Below, in pieces: positions 31,301 through 42,196 of a DNA stretch of 64,000 bases; the first letter of the stretch is position 1; each line of letters starts with the position of its first letter. The stretch comes from Aspidapion aeneum. Lineage: Eukaryota; Arthropoda; Insecta; Coleoptera; Brentidae. Below the pieces are notes generated by a model, which made no database searches, had not been told where the DNA came from, and saw only the letters and a program-made list of their open reading frames with translations. The translations under genes and the position numbers were made by a program. The DNA lies in NCBI GenBank assembly GCA_963576565.1, contig OY755038.1, forward strand, positions 66,585,908-66,649,907, read 5' to 3'.

Positions 31301-33170
31301 CACTGATTTATTTTCTAACTCTGCATACTGCCGACTAAAGGGATCCCGAAACGAACACCTGAAAGCAATTAAAAGCGTATCTCAAAAAAATCTTCCAGGT
31401 GCCGTCTATCTACCTGTCCTGGGTCGGTCAGAAAACAAATAGTTTGTGCTCGGACCCCAAAGAGCCGCGCCTTTTCTCTGTCGGTAGGGTTGAAATTATA
31501 CCAGGAAGATTTTATATGAATTTGGATAACTTTTGAAGGGCAGATTGAAGCAAAATTTCATAAAATCGATAGAACCCCGTATTAGGAGGATTTCAGGTGA
31601 ATTTGCAAAAACTATACCTACATACCAAACGCGTGTGTTTAGTACCTCTTCTTTACTTGTTAGGTTAATTACTATTATTACAAACTATATTATGAATCGG
31701 TTCGTAATTCTGTGATTTTGTTTGGGTCATGGCCAGTGGCCCTCAAAAAAACTTTTTGTAAATAGAAAAAATTGTATGTGTTTAAATACTTACTTATAAG
31801 CATTTAACTTATATCAAACAAAAATAATCTGAAAATCTGGGTCACGATATCTTAATTAAATTTGGGGGTAGCGCTTCAGTCAGGAGGTTAATGGCTCTTG
31901 TCTGATTTGGTGTCCTGAAGCAAAAATAAAATTGACCACGCTTTTGTAAATCCTAATAGATCTCGTCTATTAAAAACTAGTTGAAACATTTTTTCTTTTC
32001 GTATAAAAGATTTTTTTAAAATTATCAAACGTATCTTGTTAGATTTTTAATTTTTTTTGTATATTTCCAAAAAATACAAAAAACCAAATAATTTCTCTAC
32101 AAATTTCGAAGCATTCTGCGCAGCAAAGCAGCGTTTTGTATTCCTATTAGGACAAAGATTTGGCCAAGAATTGGGATATCAATGTTGTCAGATGGTAAGT
32201 TTGCCCCCTTAAATTTTCTGCTATGGATATTGTTATGACATCATAAAATCTAAATATTCTGTAAAATAGTTTGTTGCTAAAAATCGCCTGTATTAAAACA
32301 ATAGTTTACAATTTACAACCTGCAAATTGAAAGCAAAATAAATTCTAGGTTAACTATGGACTGGTAATTTCAATAATTTTTTTGGGTCTGGTAATGTGGC
32401 ATTGCAAAAATGTCTTTACTAGAGCCTCACAATTTGAAACCACATAACTGAGTTTTATGCTGTGCGTAAAAAGGTAAAAGAGTATTATATGAAATATGGA
32501 GATTACAGTTTCTATCTAATATAATCAAGCTGTCGTGAAAATAGTTGCTGGATTGATTTATGGGTTATTTTGGAGGTAAAGGAAATTTATGCCCTGCCTG
32601 GATGCGGTAATGCCGGGTTTTCCTTAACAAATTGCGGAAACAGTACAACGCACACTTCGTTCGTTGAATAATTAAATATTTAAAATTGTGTGACCATTTT
32701 GTTTTAAAGAATTTTCGACTATTTACAGCCTTTGACATTCGCCAAAAAACACATAGCTATCTTGTAGATTGAATAAATTGGTAAAAAAAAAATTTAAGTC
32801 ACAAGCTTTTATAAAATGCAATAAAAATTAAAAAATAATTTTCTAACATTCTAATATTATCATAATAATAAAAGCGATGGCAGACTGATGGAAATTTTGA
32901 CGATGTTAGCATGATAAGATATCCGTATCAATTAAATATCACTTTTTGCAAGAATCAATCTAGCAGAAAAATGCAGAGGTACCAAACCCACCCAACCCGA
33001 CCCAAGATACCCCAGAATTTCTCTGACATAGGTATGGGAATGGCATAACATTGCGGCACATCAAACATATCTTTGATAACCTGCTATGTTGAATATTCTT
33101 TAAGTGTTTAGATCACAAATTTAGATTAACTTATGCTTTGATTTGCGGCCATATATATATTTCTTTCTTA
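31301..33170. other. Spacer, no recognised gene
   Basis: No domain or convincing terminal repeats. A 60-codon TTG-started frame (31533-31715) has no recognisable motif. AT-rich throughout. Confidence 0.5.
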
Positions 33171-33171
33171 A

Positions 33172-33530
33172 TATTGTATTGTCATCGGATCACTATATGT
33201 ATACCAAATTTCATCCAAATCGGATAACGGGATGTGTGTCAAAAACAAATTTTTCTATGGAAGGGGGAGGGGGTAGGGGTGGGAGGATATGTTTTTCTTA
33301 TTGTTGTATTATCATCGGACCACTATGTGTATAGCAAATTTTATCCAAAACGGATAACGGGAAGTGTGTGAAAAACATATTTTTCTATAGAAGGGGTGGG
33401 GGTAGGGGTGGGAGGATATTTTTTTCTTAATGTTGTATTGTCATGGGACCACTATGTGTGTACCAAATTTCATCCAAATCGTGTTTCAAAAAGTGTGTCA
33501 AAAACGCTTCACAAAATTTTATAGATAGTT
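33172..33530 (+). repeat. ~130-bp tandem repeat, about 2.6 units
   Basis: TTGTATT(G/A)TCATCGGA(T/C)CACTAT recurs at about 33174, 33304 and 33433. Each unit has AAATTTCATCCAAA(T/A)CGG and a G-run (AGGGGGTAGGGGTGGGAGG). The CAAATTTCATCC word is close to the AATGAAATTTGG block of the (GTCT)n repeats read on the other strand. It is followed by TTATAGATAGTTAGATAG. It looks like the internal tandem part of another non-autonomous family. Confidence 0.75.
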
Positions 33531-34312
33531 AGATAGTAAGACAGAACATCTGAAGCTAAATAAAAGCTTGTAAAAGCAGTATCACTTGGTTCCCTTTTTT
33601 GAGTCGTTTTCGTCGTGTGATCCTTTGGAGATGCCCGACGAACCCTTAGCACTTAAAACTTTATGTTATCAATCTACCGCGTTAAACAAAAATCGGCTGC
33701 CCGAAATTAAAACCAAGTAACTGACATTTTTAGAAAGAACGAGTTTTTTTTTGTAAATTTACTTAACCGTAAGCTTACGCACAATTTATTATAATAATGT
33801 TCTAAATCGGTTAAGAAACACCGAAGTTATTATATGATTTAGAACACGTTACCCCGTTTACACCTATGCTTTTTAAAAACTTTATATTGATTTTTCTCGG
33901 TTTTAATAAATCTGCAGTTACTTTAATTAATGTCGGGCAGCCGAAATACTTGCCGGCAGTACATCCAGTTAAAGCGTAGGCGTAGATGCGATGGGGTTCT
34001 ATTTTTTCTACTTACCTTAGGTTTTTGTCTTTTTGAGGGCTTTTTACTCAATTTATGTACAGCTTTCGACTCTTGCTGTACTAAGGAAAAATTCCGTGGT
34101 GCCGGGAAAAAAGTCCCTATTCTTAATGGTCGACTTATCTCCTTTTTCCCCGGCACTACGGAATTGTTAATAAAATACGAGTATATTAATATTTTTTTTA
34201 TGTTTGTCTAGTGCCTTAAACCTAACGCATTCAAGCAAACACCGTCACGGCCTTATCATCACTAAAAAGGGTGGTATATTGACCCGAGGTAATTTGTATC
34301 TGTGTTGGTTTA
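33531..34312. other. Spacer with an internal inverted repeat
   Basis: TCGGCTGCCCGA at 33691-33702 is inverted at about 33930-33942 (TCGGGCAGCCGA), with flanking similarity (TTAAAACCAAGTAACTG versus CAGTTACTTTAATTAA). This suggests a ~270-bp palindromic element, followed by the short hairpin at 34089-34165. Overlapping frames on both strands (33923-34211) are a by-product of this structure. Confidence 0.45.
34089..34165. repeat. Short strong hairpin (25-bp stem)
   Basis: AATTCCGTGGTGCCGGGAAA pairs with TTTTCCCCGGCACTACGGAATT across a ~27-base loop; the single internal mismatch would be G-U in RNA. Its size (~77 nt) is that of a microRNA precursor, but nothing else supports that role. Confidence 0.6.
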
Positions 34313-35628
34313 AGGGCCCATCGCACCGACTTTTATAATTTCCTTTCCTAACTATGGATTGCTTTAATTTTAAACATGCCTTATTTTTAAGTTTTTGCAC
34401 CGAGCAAAAATATCCTCTCCTTTGTCAAGATGCGACCACCTTGTGACCCAATCAGGCAACGCCGCCGTTTCAACCAACCAAATTTTTAAACTATGGAAAA
34501 ACAACAACACCCATTACCTCCCAAAATAGTTTTGTCAAAAGCCATCAATTTTTCTGTGTCAAGCCGCCTTTAAAAATTTATTGAAAAAAATTAAATTTTT
34601 TGAATTTGTTGAAGAATAATTGGAAGATTATAAAATCGAGATGGTGATACTCGATTTTGTGGAATTTGGGTGTCTTCGTTGGTACAACTAAAGAACTAGA
34701 AATTATAATGAAATTAGGGTAAAGTGTAAAGGTAGATAGGAAAATCATCTTGTTACATCATGCAGTGCAGTTTAATTTAAATACAAGGGTTTTCTTACAC
34801 TACACTGGTCAGTCCTATCCTTTCTTTAGCGTTATACCTACCAGGCTGTAAACAACAGTGAATCCGAAAATCAGACTAAAATACTGTAATAAAAAGTAGA
34901 AGAGAGAAATTTATTTAAAATATTTTTCTTCCTTACAAATCTTTTTGTAATGGATATATACTGCCGTGCAAAGCAGAAGCCTAGTAAGTCAAAAACTAGT
35001 GTTTTGGGAAACAGAGTTTGAAGTTTATTTAACTACATATTAACTATAGTTTATTTAACTACATACTAACTACATGACTTTCAAGATTTTCACATTCTAA
35101 AAAAACTCGCTGGCGCCGTTTTTCACGGCGATTTCAATGATATAAAAATCTAATTTTCGAGTAAGTCGAGTTACTAGGTTTTTACTTTGCACGGCAGTAT
35201 AGGTATATTTTTTCACAAAAGATTGTGTCAAAAGAACCAGATTCTAGCCTTATCTCATGCAATAAAATTTTGCAAAATCATTATAATTTATTTTAGGATT
35301 TTTTTACAGTTTTTGTTTAAAAAAAACTAGTTTCTTAATTTATTTACTCACAAAAGACAAAAAGACACCTTTACTTTAATCACAACACTCTGCTCATTTG
35401 TAGGTATTGTCAGTTGCTATGGCTATGCCAGACGGGTAACAATATGTGTGTGAGCAGCATCTTATCTTTAAGCAGCTCTTAAGGAGCAGTAAAGTCACAA
35501 AAAAAGGTAACCTAATTTTAACATGAAGGAAGGCATAAATCTGCCTTTAATTTCGGTGCAACGAAATTTTACGAAATAAGAAATTCTTTAGGCTGAGAAA
35601 CGGAAAAAAATTCGGTGCGATGGGCCCT
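34313..35628. mobile_element. 1.3-kb inverted-repeat element (AGGGCCCATCGCACCGA ends)
   Basis: AGGGCCCATCGCACCGA at 34313-34329 is exactly inverted at 35612-35628, and the similarity extends a few bases further inward. No transposase is recognised. The flanks are TTTA and AATT-like, so the target duplication is uncertain (TAA possible). A MITE is nested at 34959-35199. Confidence 0.75.
34959..35199. mobile_element. 241-bp MITE with TA target duplication
   Basis: TACTGCCGTGCAAAG (34959 onward) followed by CCTAGTAA is inverted at the right end (TTACTAGG, then CTTTGCACGGCAGTA to 35199). TA flanks both sides, which fits Tc1/mariner-type MITEs. The interior contains a short direct repeat TTTATTTAACTACATA. 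Confidence 0.8.
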
Positions 35629-36098
35629 AATTTCTTAAGTGCACCTATACTACTGAACGTTAAACATGCCTACCAACTAGACTACTAATGTCACTAACTG
35701 GAACCAGTCACAGATATTCGCTGTTAAAACTTATTAGTGCACTGATTTTTGCAAGGTTTTCAATTGGAACTTAGTCGGTTTGATGTTACCTTTTTCCATT
35801 AAATGCAAGACGTAATTTAAAAAAATAATTACGTTACCAGTTAACCAAAATTAAGGTCAGATGCTTTAAAGCATTTATTAATTTTTTTAGGTATGTAAAG
35901 TTTACTTTGCATTGACAAGAAACATGTATATGCTACACTAAAGAATGAATCTTTTAAAAATTTATTGTCTTTATATTTACAGCCGCCCACATTTTTATTG
36001 TGGTCTTACTTTCCTGCATTTGTAGAATACGTTGAAGTAGTGTGTTGTTTGGCAACATTATATGATTTCAAATAAGTATCATGATTTAATTAACTATT
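35629..36098. other. Spacer
   Basis: No gene, repeat or RNA recognised. Confidence 0.5.
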
Positions 36099-36840
36099 TA
36101 GCTCACACATATACTATACTATAGTAGTGTGAGCTTTGGTGATCCTAATTTTTTCGAGAAAAAAAAAGTTGCTCCGATTTCAAAAATTTTTATATATCTT
36201 TGCGTTTCAGATGATTTTGAAACTTTTTTGTTGCGCCTGTCTGTCTGTCTGTATGTCTGTCTGACTGTCTGTCTGTATGTCTGTAACGACCAACGCGCAT
36301 AACTCAAAAACCGCTTGGCCGATTTTAATGAAATTTGGTACCTAGGCTGGGTCTTGGTTCGAGATGGTCCCATTTAAAAATGAACAAAATCCATCGAACA
36401 CAAACCGAATAAAAGGGTGGGGGTAGATTAAAAAAATTAGAGTTTATGTGCAAATATGGCGTGTGTGATATCAAACGAAAGGTAATTGAATCTGGAGTTA
36501 AACAAAATACATTTTAATTTATCTAAAAAAAGGGTGGGGGTATATTTCAAAAATTAGAGTTTAAGTGAAAATATGGCGTGTGTGATATCAAACGAAAGGT
36601 AATTGAGTCCGGAGTTTAACAAAATACATTATAGTTTTTGTTTTTTTTTAAGGGTGGGGGTAGATTTTAAAAATTTGAGTTTAAGTCAAAACATGGCTTG
36701 TGTGGTATCAAACAAAAGGTAATTTAGTCTGGAGTTGAATAAAATATATTTCAGTTATTAGTTATATTAGCTCACACGTACACTATAACTATAGTACCTA
36801 GTGTGAGCTTAGGGGCCCATATATTGGCAGAGTATTTTTT
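36099..36840 (+). repeat. (GTCT)n hairpin-bounded repeat, copy B
   Basis: Full-length copy: 5' palindrome TAGCTCACACATATAC..., (GTCT)n with GTAT and GACT variants at about 36237-36284, three ~110-bp tandem units, 3' palindrome, end at GGCAGAGTATTTTTT. Same orientation as copies A, C, D and E. Confidence 0.85.
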
Positions 36841-37465
36841 AGCGGTTTCCATAGCTTTCTGAAATTTCGGGCCATTCGGACTAGAGCCCCTGTAGAATAG
36901 AATATTTATTAATCTTTTCGGCTTCAGAAATGTAGATAAGACAATTAAAAAATTATTATAAAAAATATTTAGTTTCAAGAACCTAGTCCATTTTTTGTTA
37001 TAAATAATACAAATTATCTAAAATTACAAGTAAAGTAAACAAACAAACTTTCATAATGTGATTGTAAAAAGACAAATTAAGACTAACGCTGAAAACACAA
37101 AACAAAGTTAATTTTTTTTATGAAATATGTATTTAAAAACAAAATAAAATTCTACCTTCCGCCTAGCAGAAAGTTTTCAAACTTCGTTACGGTGTAAAAG
37201 TAGGTTTCTTATTTCTTTCCTAAAAAGATGTTGAGTTTGGAGTCCATATTTTTGTTAATGCATTAAATAATCGGCAACTAAGATAATGACAATTTTATTT
37301 CATATATTCGTGGTTGTGTTTGCCTTTGCAATCTTTTTTTTTGTATTTCTTGTAGGATAGGAATGGTAAAAACTATTTAAAATAGAGCTATCTTGGTGCT
37401 GATATATATATATATACTAAGAGTTTATGAATACATATGCATATATTTTATTTTGTTTAAAAACT
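36841..37465. other. Spacer
   Basis: AT-rich, no recognised gene or repeat. Confidence 0.5.
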
Positions 37466-38045
37466 TGTCTACATGTTGAGTTAAATGGCAGATTGAATTT
37501 TTTGTATTACTAGTACTCTATCACAGTCCTGAGTCCTACCCCAAACAACCACCACGTACGATAGTGCGGAATAGGCATTAGCGTAATAAACTGTAATCAA
37601 ATTTTTTAGTGATTTTATCATATAATAGCACTTATATAACTTAGAGCAGACTGCATCAATATGATTATTCCATTCAAAATAAGTGTCAATCATGATTCCC
37701 AAAAACTTTGAGCTGTCGCTTAACGAATCAGGCGTGTCCTTAAAGGTAATATTGTAGTTTAGTGGCTTACGCAGTTTAGTTCTGAATTCCATCAGAACGC
37801 TTTTTGATAAATTTATAATAAGCTTATTTTTTTTACACCAGTTTGAAAAGTCTCGCAATGTTATAAATTAATACTTTCAAGAAGAATTGCTTAATTTATT
37901 GCTGAGATAACTATGGAGGTATCATCAGCAAACATAACGAGATTTCCGCAGGTAATGTATTCTGGTAAATTAATAATAAATAACAAAAAAATTGTATGGG
38001 CCTAGAACACTACCCTATGGAGTTCCTAAGTCAGATTGGTTTGAT
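37466..38045 (-). pseudogene. CR1/Jockey-like reverse transcriptase fragment
   Basis: On the minus strand, 38026-38000 reads GTP, a stop, then GSVLGP, the box preceding the catalytic site. 37935-37921 gives MFADD, the catalytic aspartates. After a frame change the 125-codon frame 37858-37481 gives DFSNWCKKNKLIINLSKS, KFLGIMID and WNNHIDAVCSKL, then LSYVVVVWG, the thumb region of CR1/Jockey-type RTs. Stops and frameshifts make it dead. Only the centre and end of the RT remain; endonuclease and 3' tail are missing. The clade is clearly different from the RTE copies. Confidence 0.8.
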
Positions 38046-38230
38046 TGGGACAAATGTATGTATAACTGATTTTAAAAATATAGAGACGCCAGAAATCCAT
38101 CAAGTCACTAAAACTAAATTATTTTCTTATCAAGTTCATTGGCGGTTTACTAAAATAATTTAACTTGTCAGCGGTGTCAGTGGTTGTTCGTCATTGACAT
38201 TTTGTCATTTAACATAATGTAAATATATCA

Positions 38231-39336
38231 TGACTATAGTGCAGAATTGTAAGATCGATATTATTGCACTCACTGAGACAAAAAAGAAATGAACAGGTAC
38301 GAATATTGTCGGTAATTTTGTCCATATATTCACTGGAGTCCCAAAAGAAAGAAGAGCAGCCAGAGGGGTATCCTTGTTGATAAAGAAAAATCTAAAGAAT
38401 AAAATTACAGACTACGATTGCATTAGTGAAATCATACTTCGAGTGAACATGAAGATGCTTGGACATAATATAAGCATAGTAGCAGTCTACGCACCATCAG
38501 ATGACGAAAGAGTAGCTACAAAACAAATGTTCTTTGATCAGCTTGATGAGACTATCACAAATATCGGTAATACCAGAGAAATAATTATGCTTGGCGATTT
38601 TAATATCCGAACTGGTAGGCAAACCCAGAGCAAAGTGATAGGACCATTTGGAGAGGAAGTAACAAATGATAATGGCTTAAGACTGATGCAATTGTGTGAA
38701 ACCCACAACCTAAAAATAAATAATGGTTTTTTTAAACATAGGGATATTCATCGATATACCTGGATTCAGTCAACAAGAAATCGTAAATCAATCATTGATT
38801 ATGCTATAGGTGGACAACACTCGCAATTAAAGTGGTATGATGTGCGAGCACTTCGTGGTGTTACCTGTGGATCTGACCACCATCTGGTAAAAGCAAAACT
38901 ATTATTCCCTTTAAGAAAAACAAATAAGGACGAAAGTATTAGAGAAAATGAAAACCTAGAGTGCATCGAAGACAATCAAAAATACAACTTTAGAAGTCTA
39001 GAAATCGAAAGTACTCAAAGATTGTATCAGAACCGATTAGATGAAAAATTAATAAACACAAATCACTCATTTGAAGAGATATATACAAACATAATAGAAA
39101 GCTTAAAGGAAGCAAGCAACGAAGCTATTGGGTACCAAGATAATAGAAATAATAGGAAGATGTGGTGGACGGACAAAATACAGGAAATAGTCAAAGAGAA
39201 AAAACGCACATACTTGAAATGGCTCAGTACTAAGGAGCAAAGAGACCTAGAAATCTACAGGGAAACCAGAAGGCAGCTAAGAAATTTGATACGCACAGAA
39301 AAAAAGAAATGTTCGAGCGCAAGTGCCACGACATAA
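38231..39336 (+). pseudogene. RTE endonuclease and linker, second copy
   Basis: An early segment reads VQNCKIDII and LTETKKK before an in-frame TGA (~38290); the 320-codon frame 38374-39336 follows. It retains AVYAPSDDE, MLGDFNIRTG, SIIDYAIGGQHSQ and CGSDHHLVKAK, the catalytic Asn/Asp/His motifs of an APE-type endonuclease, better preserved than in the first copy. The linker has KMWWTDKIQEIV. It ends at the same stop as the first copy, after the same A7 run. The missing N-terminus and the TGA prevent function. Confidence 0.85.
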
Positions 39337-40993
39337 ACACACACGTATGAGGTAGGCAGAGATCTGAAGTATGGAAATTCATTTCTACAGTAAAAAACCC
39401 AACAAAAGAAAAAGTAAACATCCAGATAATCATACCAGAACATTTAACAGAACACTACAAGGGACTGCTGCAGGAGACGAGACCCGAATATCTGGCAGCT
39501 TCTCCGAGAAGAGACATAGAAGTACATGGAGAGGAAGTAATCATCGAAAAAGAAATGATAAAGAATAATATTAAAAAACTTAAATCCGGAAAAGCTAGCG
39601 ACCTGGGGGAATATATGCTGAAATGCTCAATTATGGATCAGAGAAACTACTCGAAAATCTCACATATATTATTAATCAATGCATAAACGGACATCCAGTA
39701 CCTAATGGTTGGAAAATTGCATTCATATCCTCAATACATAAAAAAGGAAACAAGCTGGATTGCAACAAAATTACAGAGGAATTTCAGTAACCAGTACTCT
39801 AAGTAGATTGTACGGTAGGATTGTTAGAGATCTAATAGAGAATGATTTTCATGAACAAGAAGAAGAAGAGCAAAGTGGGTTTCGCGCAGGCAGATCTTGT
39901 AGTGATAATGTTTTTTGTCTTAAACAAGTAATTGAGAAAAGAAGCGCCAGAAATATAGAGACTCATGTTACCTTTGTAGACCTACAAAAAGCATATGATA
40001 CCATACCAGTAGAAAAATTATGGACAGTGTTAGAGCAAACTAATATCAATCATGCATACATAAAAGCGATAAAAAAACTATACATAGGGTCAAAATCTAA
40101 AATTAAAATTGGAAATCGACTTTCAAAAGAATTCCTGGTAACAAAAGGCTTAAGACAGGGATGTTGTATCTCTCCAACTCTTTTTAAAATATATATTGCA
40201 GTAGCTCTAAAAAACTGGAAACGTAAAGTGCACGGCACGGGGAATACAACTTAACGACCGATTTACCATATACACACAACAGTTTGCTGACGACCAAGTA
40301 ATTGTGGCTAATGATAAAGAAAACATGGAGTATATGATGAGAATGCTAACAGAAGAATACCAAAAGTGGGGACTAACAGTGAACGTGGACAAGACACAGT
40401 ACTTATGTATTGGAAACGAATCCAGTGGTTAGTACCAGAAAATGGACAAACAATATCTTCATGCAATGAGTATGTATACTTGGGTGTCACATTTGATAAG
40501 ACAGGAACAGACTTTAAAGAATTGGAAAAAAGAATAGTAAAAGCAAAAAAAGTTATTGGATGTCTTAACAGTATTTTATGGAGCAGAGAGATAAAAAAGA
40601 ATGTAAAATTTAACATATATGAAACAATGGTCAAAAGCACGCTGTTGTATGGAATAGAGACTTGTCGCGTAACAGAAAAATACAAAACAAAAATTGAAAG
40701 TGTCGAAATGGATGCAATAAGAAGATCACTGAGAATATCTAGAAAGAATGGGAATCGAGGGAAGCATAACGGATGACATCACTAAAAGGCAACTGATATG
40801 GTACGGCCATGTACAACGGATGAACGACGAAACATTACCAAAGCAGGTCCTAGAATGGCAACCAATAGGGCGCAGAAAAAGAGGGCGTCCTAAACTAGAA
40901 TGGCAACAGTCAATCCAAAGATCAATGAGCCAAAAGAATCAGACAGAGGATGATTGTCAGGATCGAAGAAGGTGGAGAATAGGCGTCGGATAA
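39337..40993 (+). pseudogene. RTE reverse transcriptase and C-terminus, second copy
   Basis: Coding is broken by several single-base changes. About 39411-39595 carries the RT N-terminus without a good ATG. 39760-40254 has RGISVTSTLSRLYGRIV, EQSGFRAGRSCSDN, FVDLQKAYDTIPVEKLW and LRQGCCISPTLF. QFADDQVIVAND follows at ~40279 in another frame. 40366-40776 and 40748-40993 carry the C-terminal region with LLYGIETCRVTEKYK, RQLIWYGHVQRMND and GRRKRGRPKLEW. The last ends 27 bases before the (GTA)n tail. Catalytic residues are all present but never in one frame. Confidence 0.85.
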
Positions 40994-41033
40994 CGTAGAA
41001 AAACGTTCTAAACCGACATAGTAGTAGTAGTAC

Positions 41034-41248
41034 ATAACTCCCAGATTAAACAAATAAACTATGGTAAAATCAATCTTCATGCAACATTTTGTTTTTTCAG
41101 AAATCGTTTATTTTTATTTTCCGACTCTTATAAATTAACAAGGAAGGATGGGATTTTTTGAAAGAGACGCACTCTTTCAAAAAATGCTAGAGTATAGAGG
41201 ACCGATGTTTCCTTTCTTTAATTTTGACTTTTACGCATCTTTATTTTT
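41034..41248. other. Short spacer
   Basis: Nothing recognised between the RTE tail and the next (GTCT)n repeat. Confidence 0.5.
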
Positions 41249-41386
41249 TAGCTCACACATATACTATACTATAGTAGTGTGAGCTATGGTGATCCTAATT
41301 TTTTCGAGAAAAAAAAAGTTGCTCCGATTTCAAAAATTTTTATATATCTTTGCGTTTCAGATGATTTGGAAACTTTTTTGTCGCGC

Positions 41387-41429
<43 letters not shown>

Positions 41430-41430
41430 A

Positions 41431-41461
<31 letters not shown>

Positions 41462-42025
41462 ATGTCTGTCTGTAAAAACCAACGCGCATAACTCAAAAAC
41501 CGCTTGGTCGATTTTAATGAAATTTGGTACCTAGGCTGGGTCTTGGGTCGAGATGGTCCCATTTAAAAATGAACAAAATCCACCGAACACAAGCCAAATA
41601 AAAGGGTGGGGGAAGATTTCAAAAATTAGAGTTTATGTGAAAATATGGCGTGTGTGATATCAAACGAAAGGTAATTGAGTATGGAGTTAAACAAAATACA
41701 TTTTAGTTTTTTTTTTCAAAAAGGGTGGGGGTAGATTTCAAAAATTAGAGTTTACGTGAAAATATGGCGTGTGTGATATCAAACGAAAGGAAATTGAGTC
41801 CGGAGTTAAACAAAATACATTTTAGTTTTTGTTTTTTGAAGGGTGGGGGTAGATTTCAAAAATTTGAGTTTAAGTCAAAACAAGGCTTGTGTGGTATCAA
41901 ACAAATGTAATTTAGTCTGGAGTCGAATAAGATATATTTCAGGTTTTAGTTTTATTAGCTCGCACGTACATTATAACTATAGCACCTAGTGTGAGCTTAG
42001 GGGCCCATATATTGGCAGAGTATTT
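41249..42025 (+). repeat. (GTCT)n hairpin-bounded repeat, copy C
   Basis: Full-length: 5' palindrome at 41249-41286, ~85-bp (GTCT)n at about 41387-41473 with two GTAT variants, three tandem units, 3' palindrome with base changes (GCTCGCACGTACATTATAAC), end near GGCAGAGTATTT. Confidence 0.85.
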
Positions 42026-42046
42026 AAATTATGTCATACGTACAGG

Positions 42047-42196
42047 CAGTTGCGCACCCAGGAATATCTATAGGGGGGGGGGTGAGAACCCGCCATAATG
42101 CTATTTTCATAAAATATGTGGAAAATATCTAAAAAATCTGTAAGCTTGGGGAAATAGGTAGGCCCCCGGTCCCCCCTCGCCCTGGGTGCGCCCATG
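42047..42196. mobile_element. 150-bp hAT-like MITE
   Basis: CAGTTGCGCACCCAGG (42047 onward) is inverted at the right end as CCTGGGTGCGCCCATG (to 42196). G-runs and C-runs lie just inside the ends, as in many insect hAT-type MITEs. No clear 8-bp target duplication. Confidence 0.65.

Larger units (their letters stand above)
38231..41033 (+). mobile_element. RTE-clade retrotransposon, second copy
   Basis: Same family as the copy at 8917-12920 and highly similar to it, without the internal duplication. It is truncated at the 5' end ~15 codons further into the endonuclease. The 3' end is CGACATA followed by (GTA)n at 41020-41033. It has several frame breaks and a TGA at ~38290. It lies just downstream of the CR1/Jockey-like fragment on the opposite strand. 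Confidence 0.9.

Noticed and set aside
33923..34211. Overlapping 77- and 93-codon frames on opposite strands
   Set aside because: They span the inverted repeat and hairpin; sequence is not protein-like beyond local composition.
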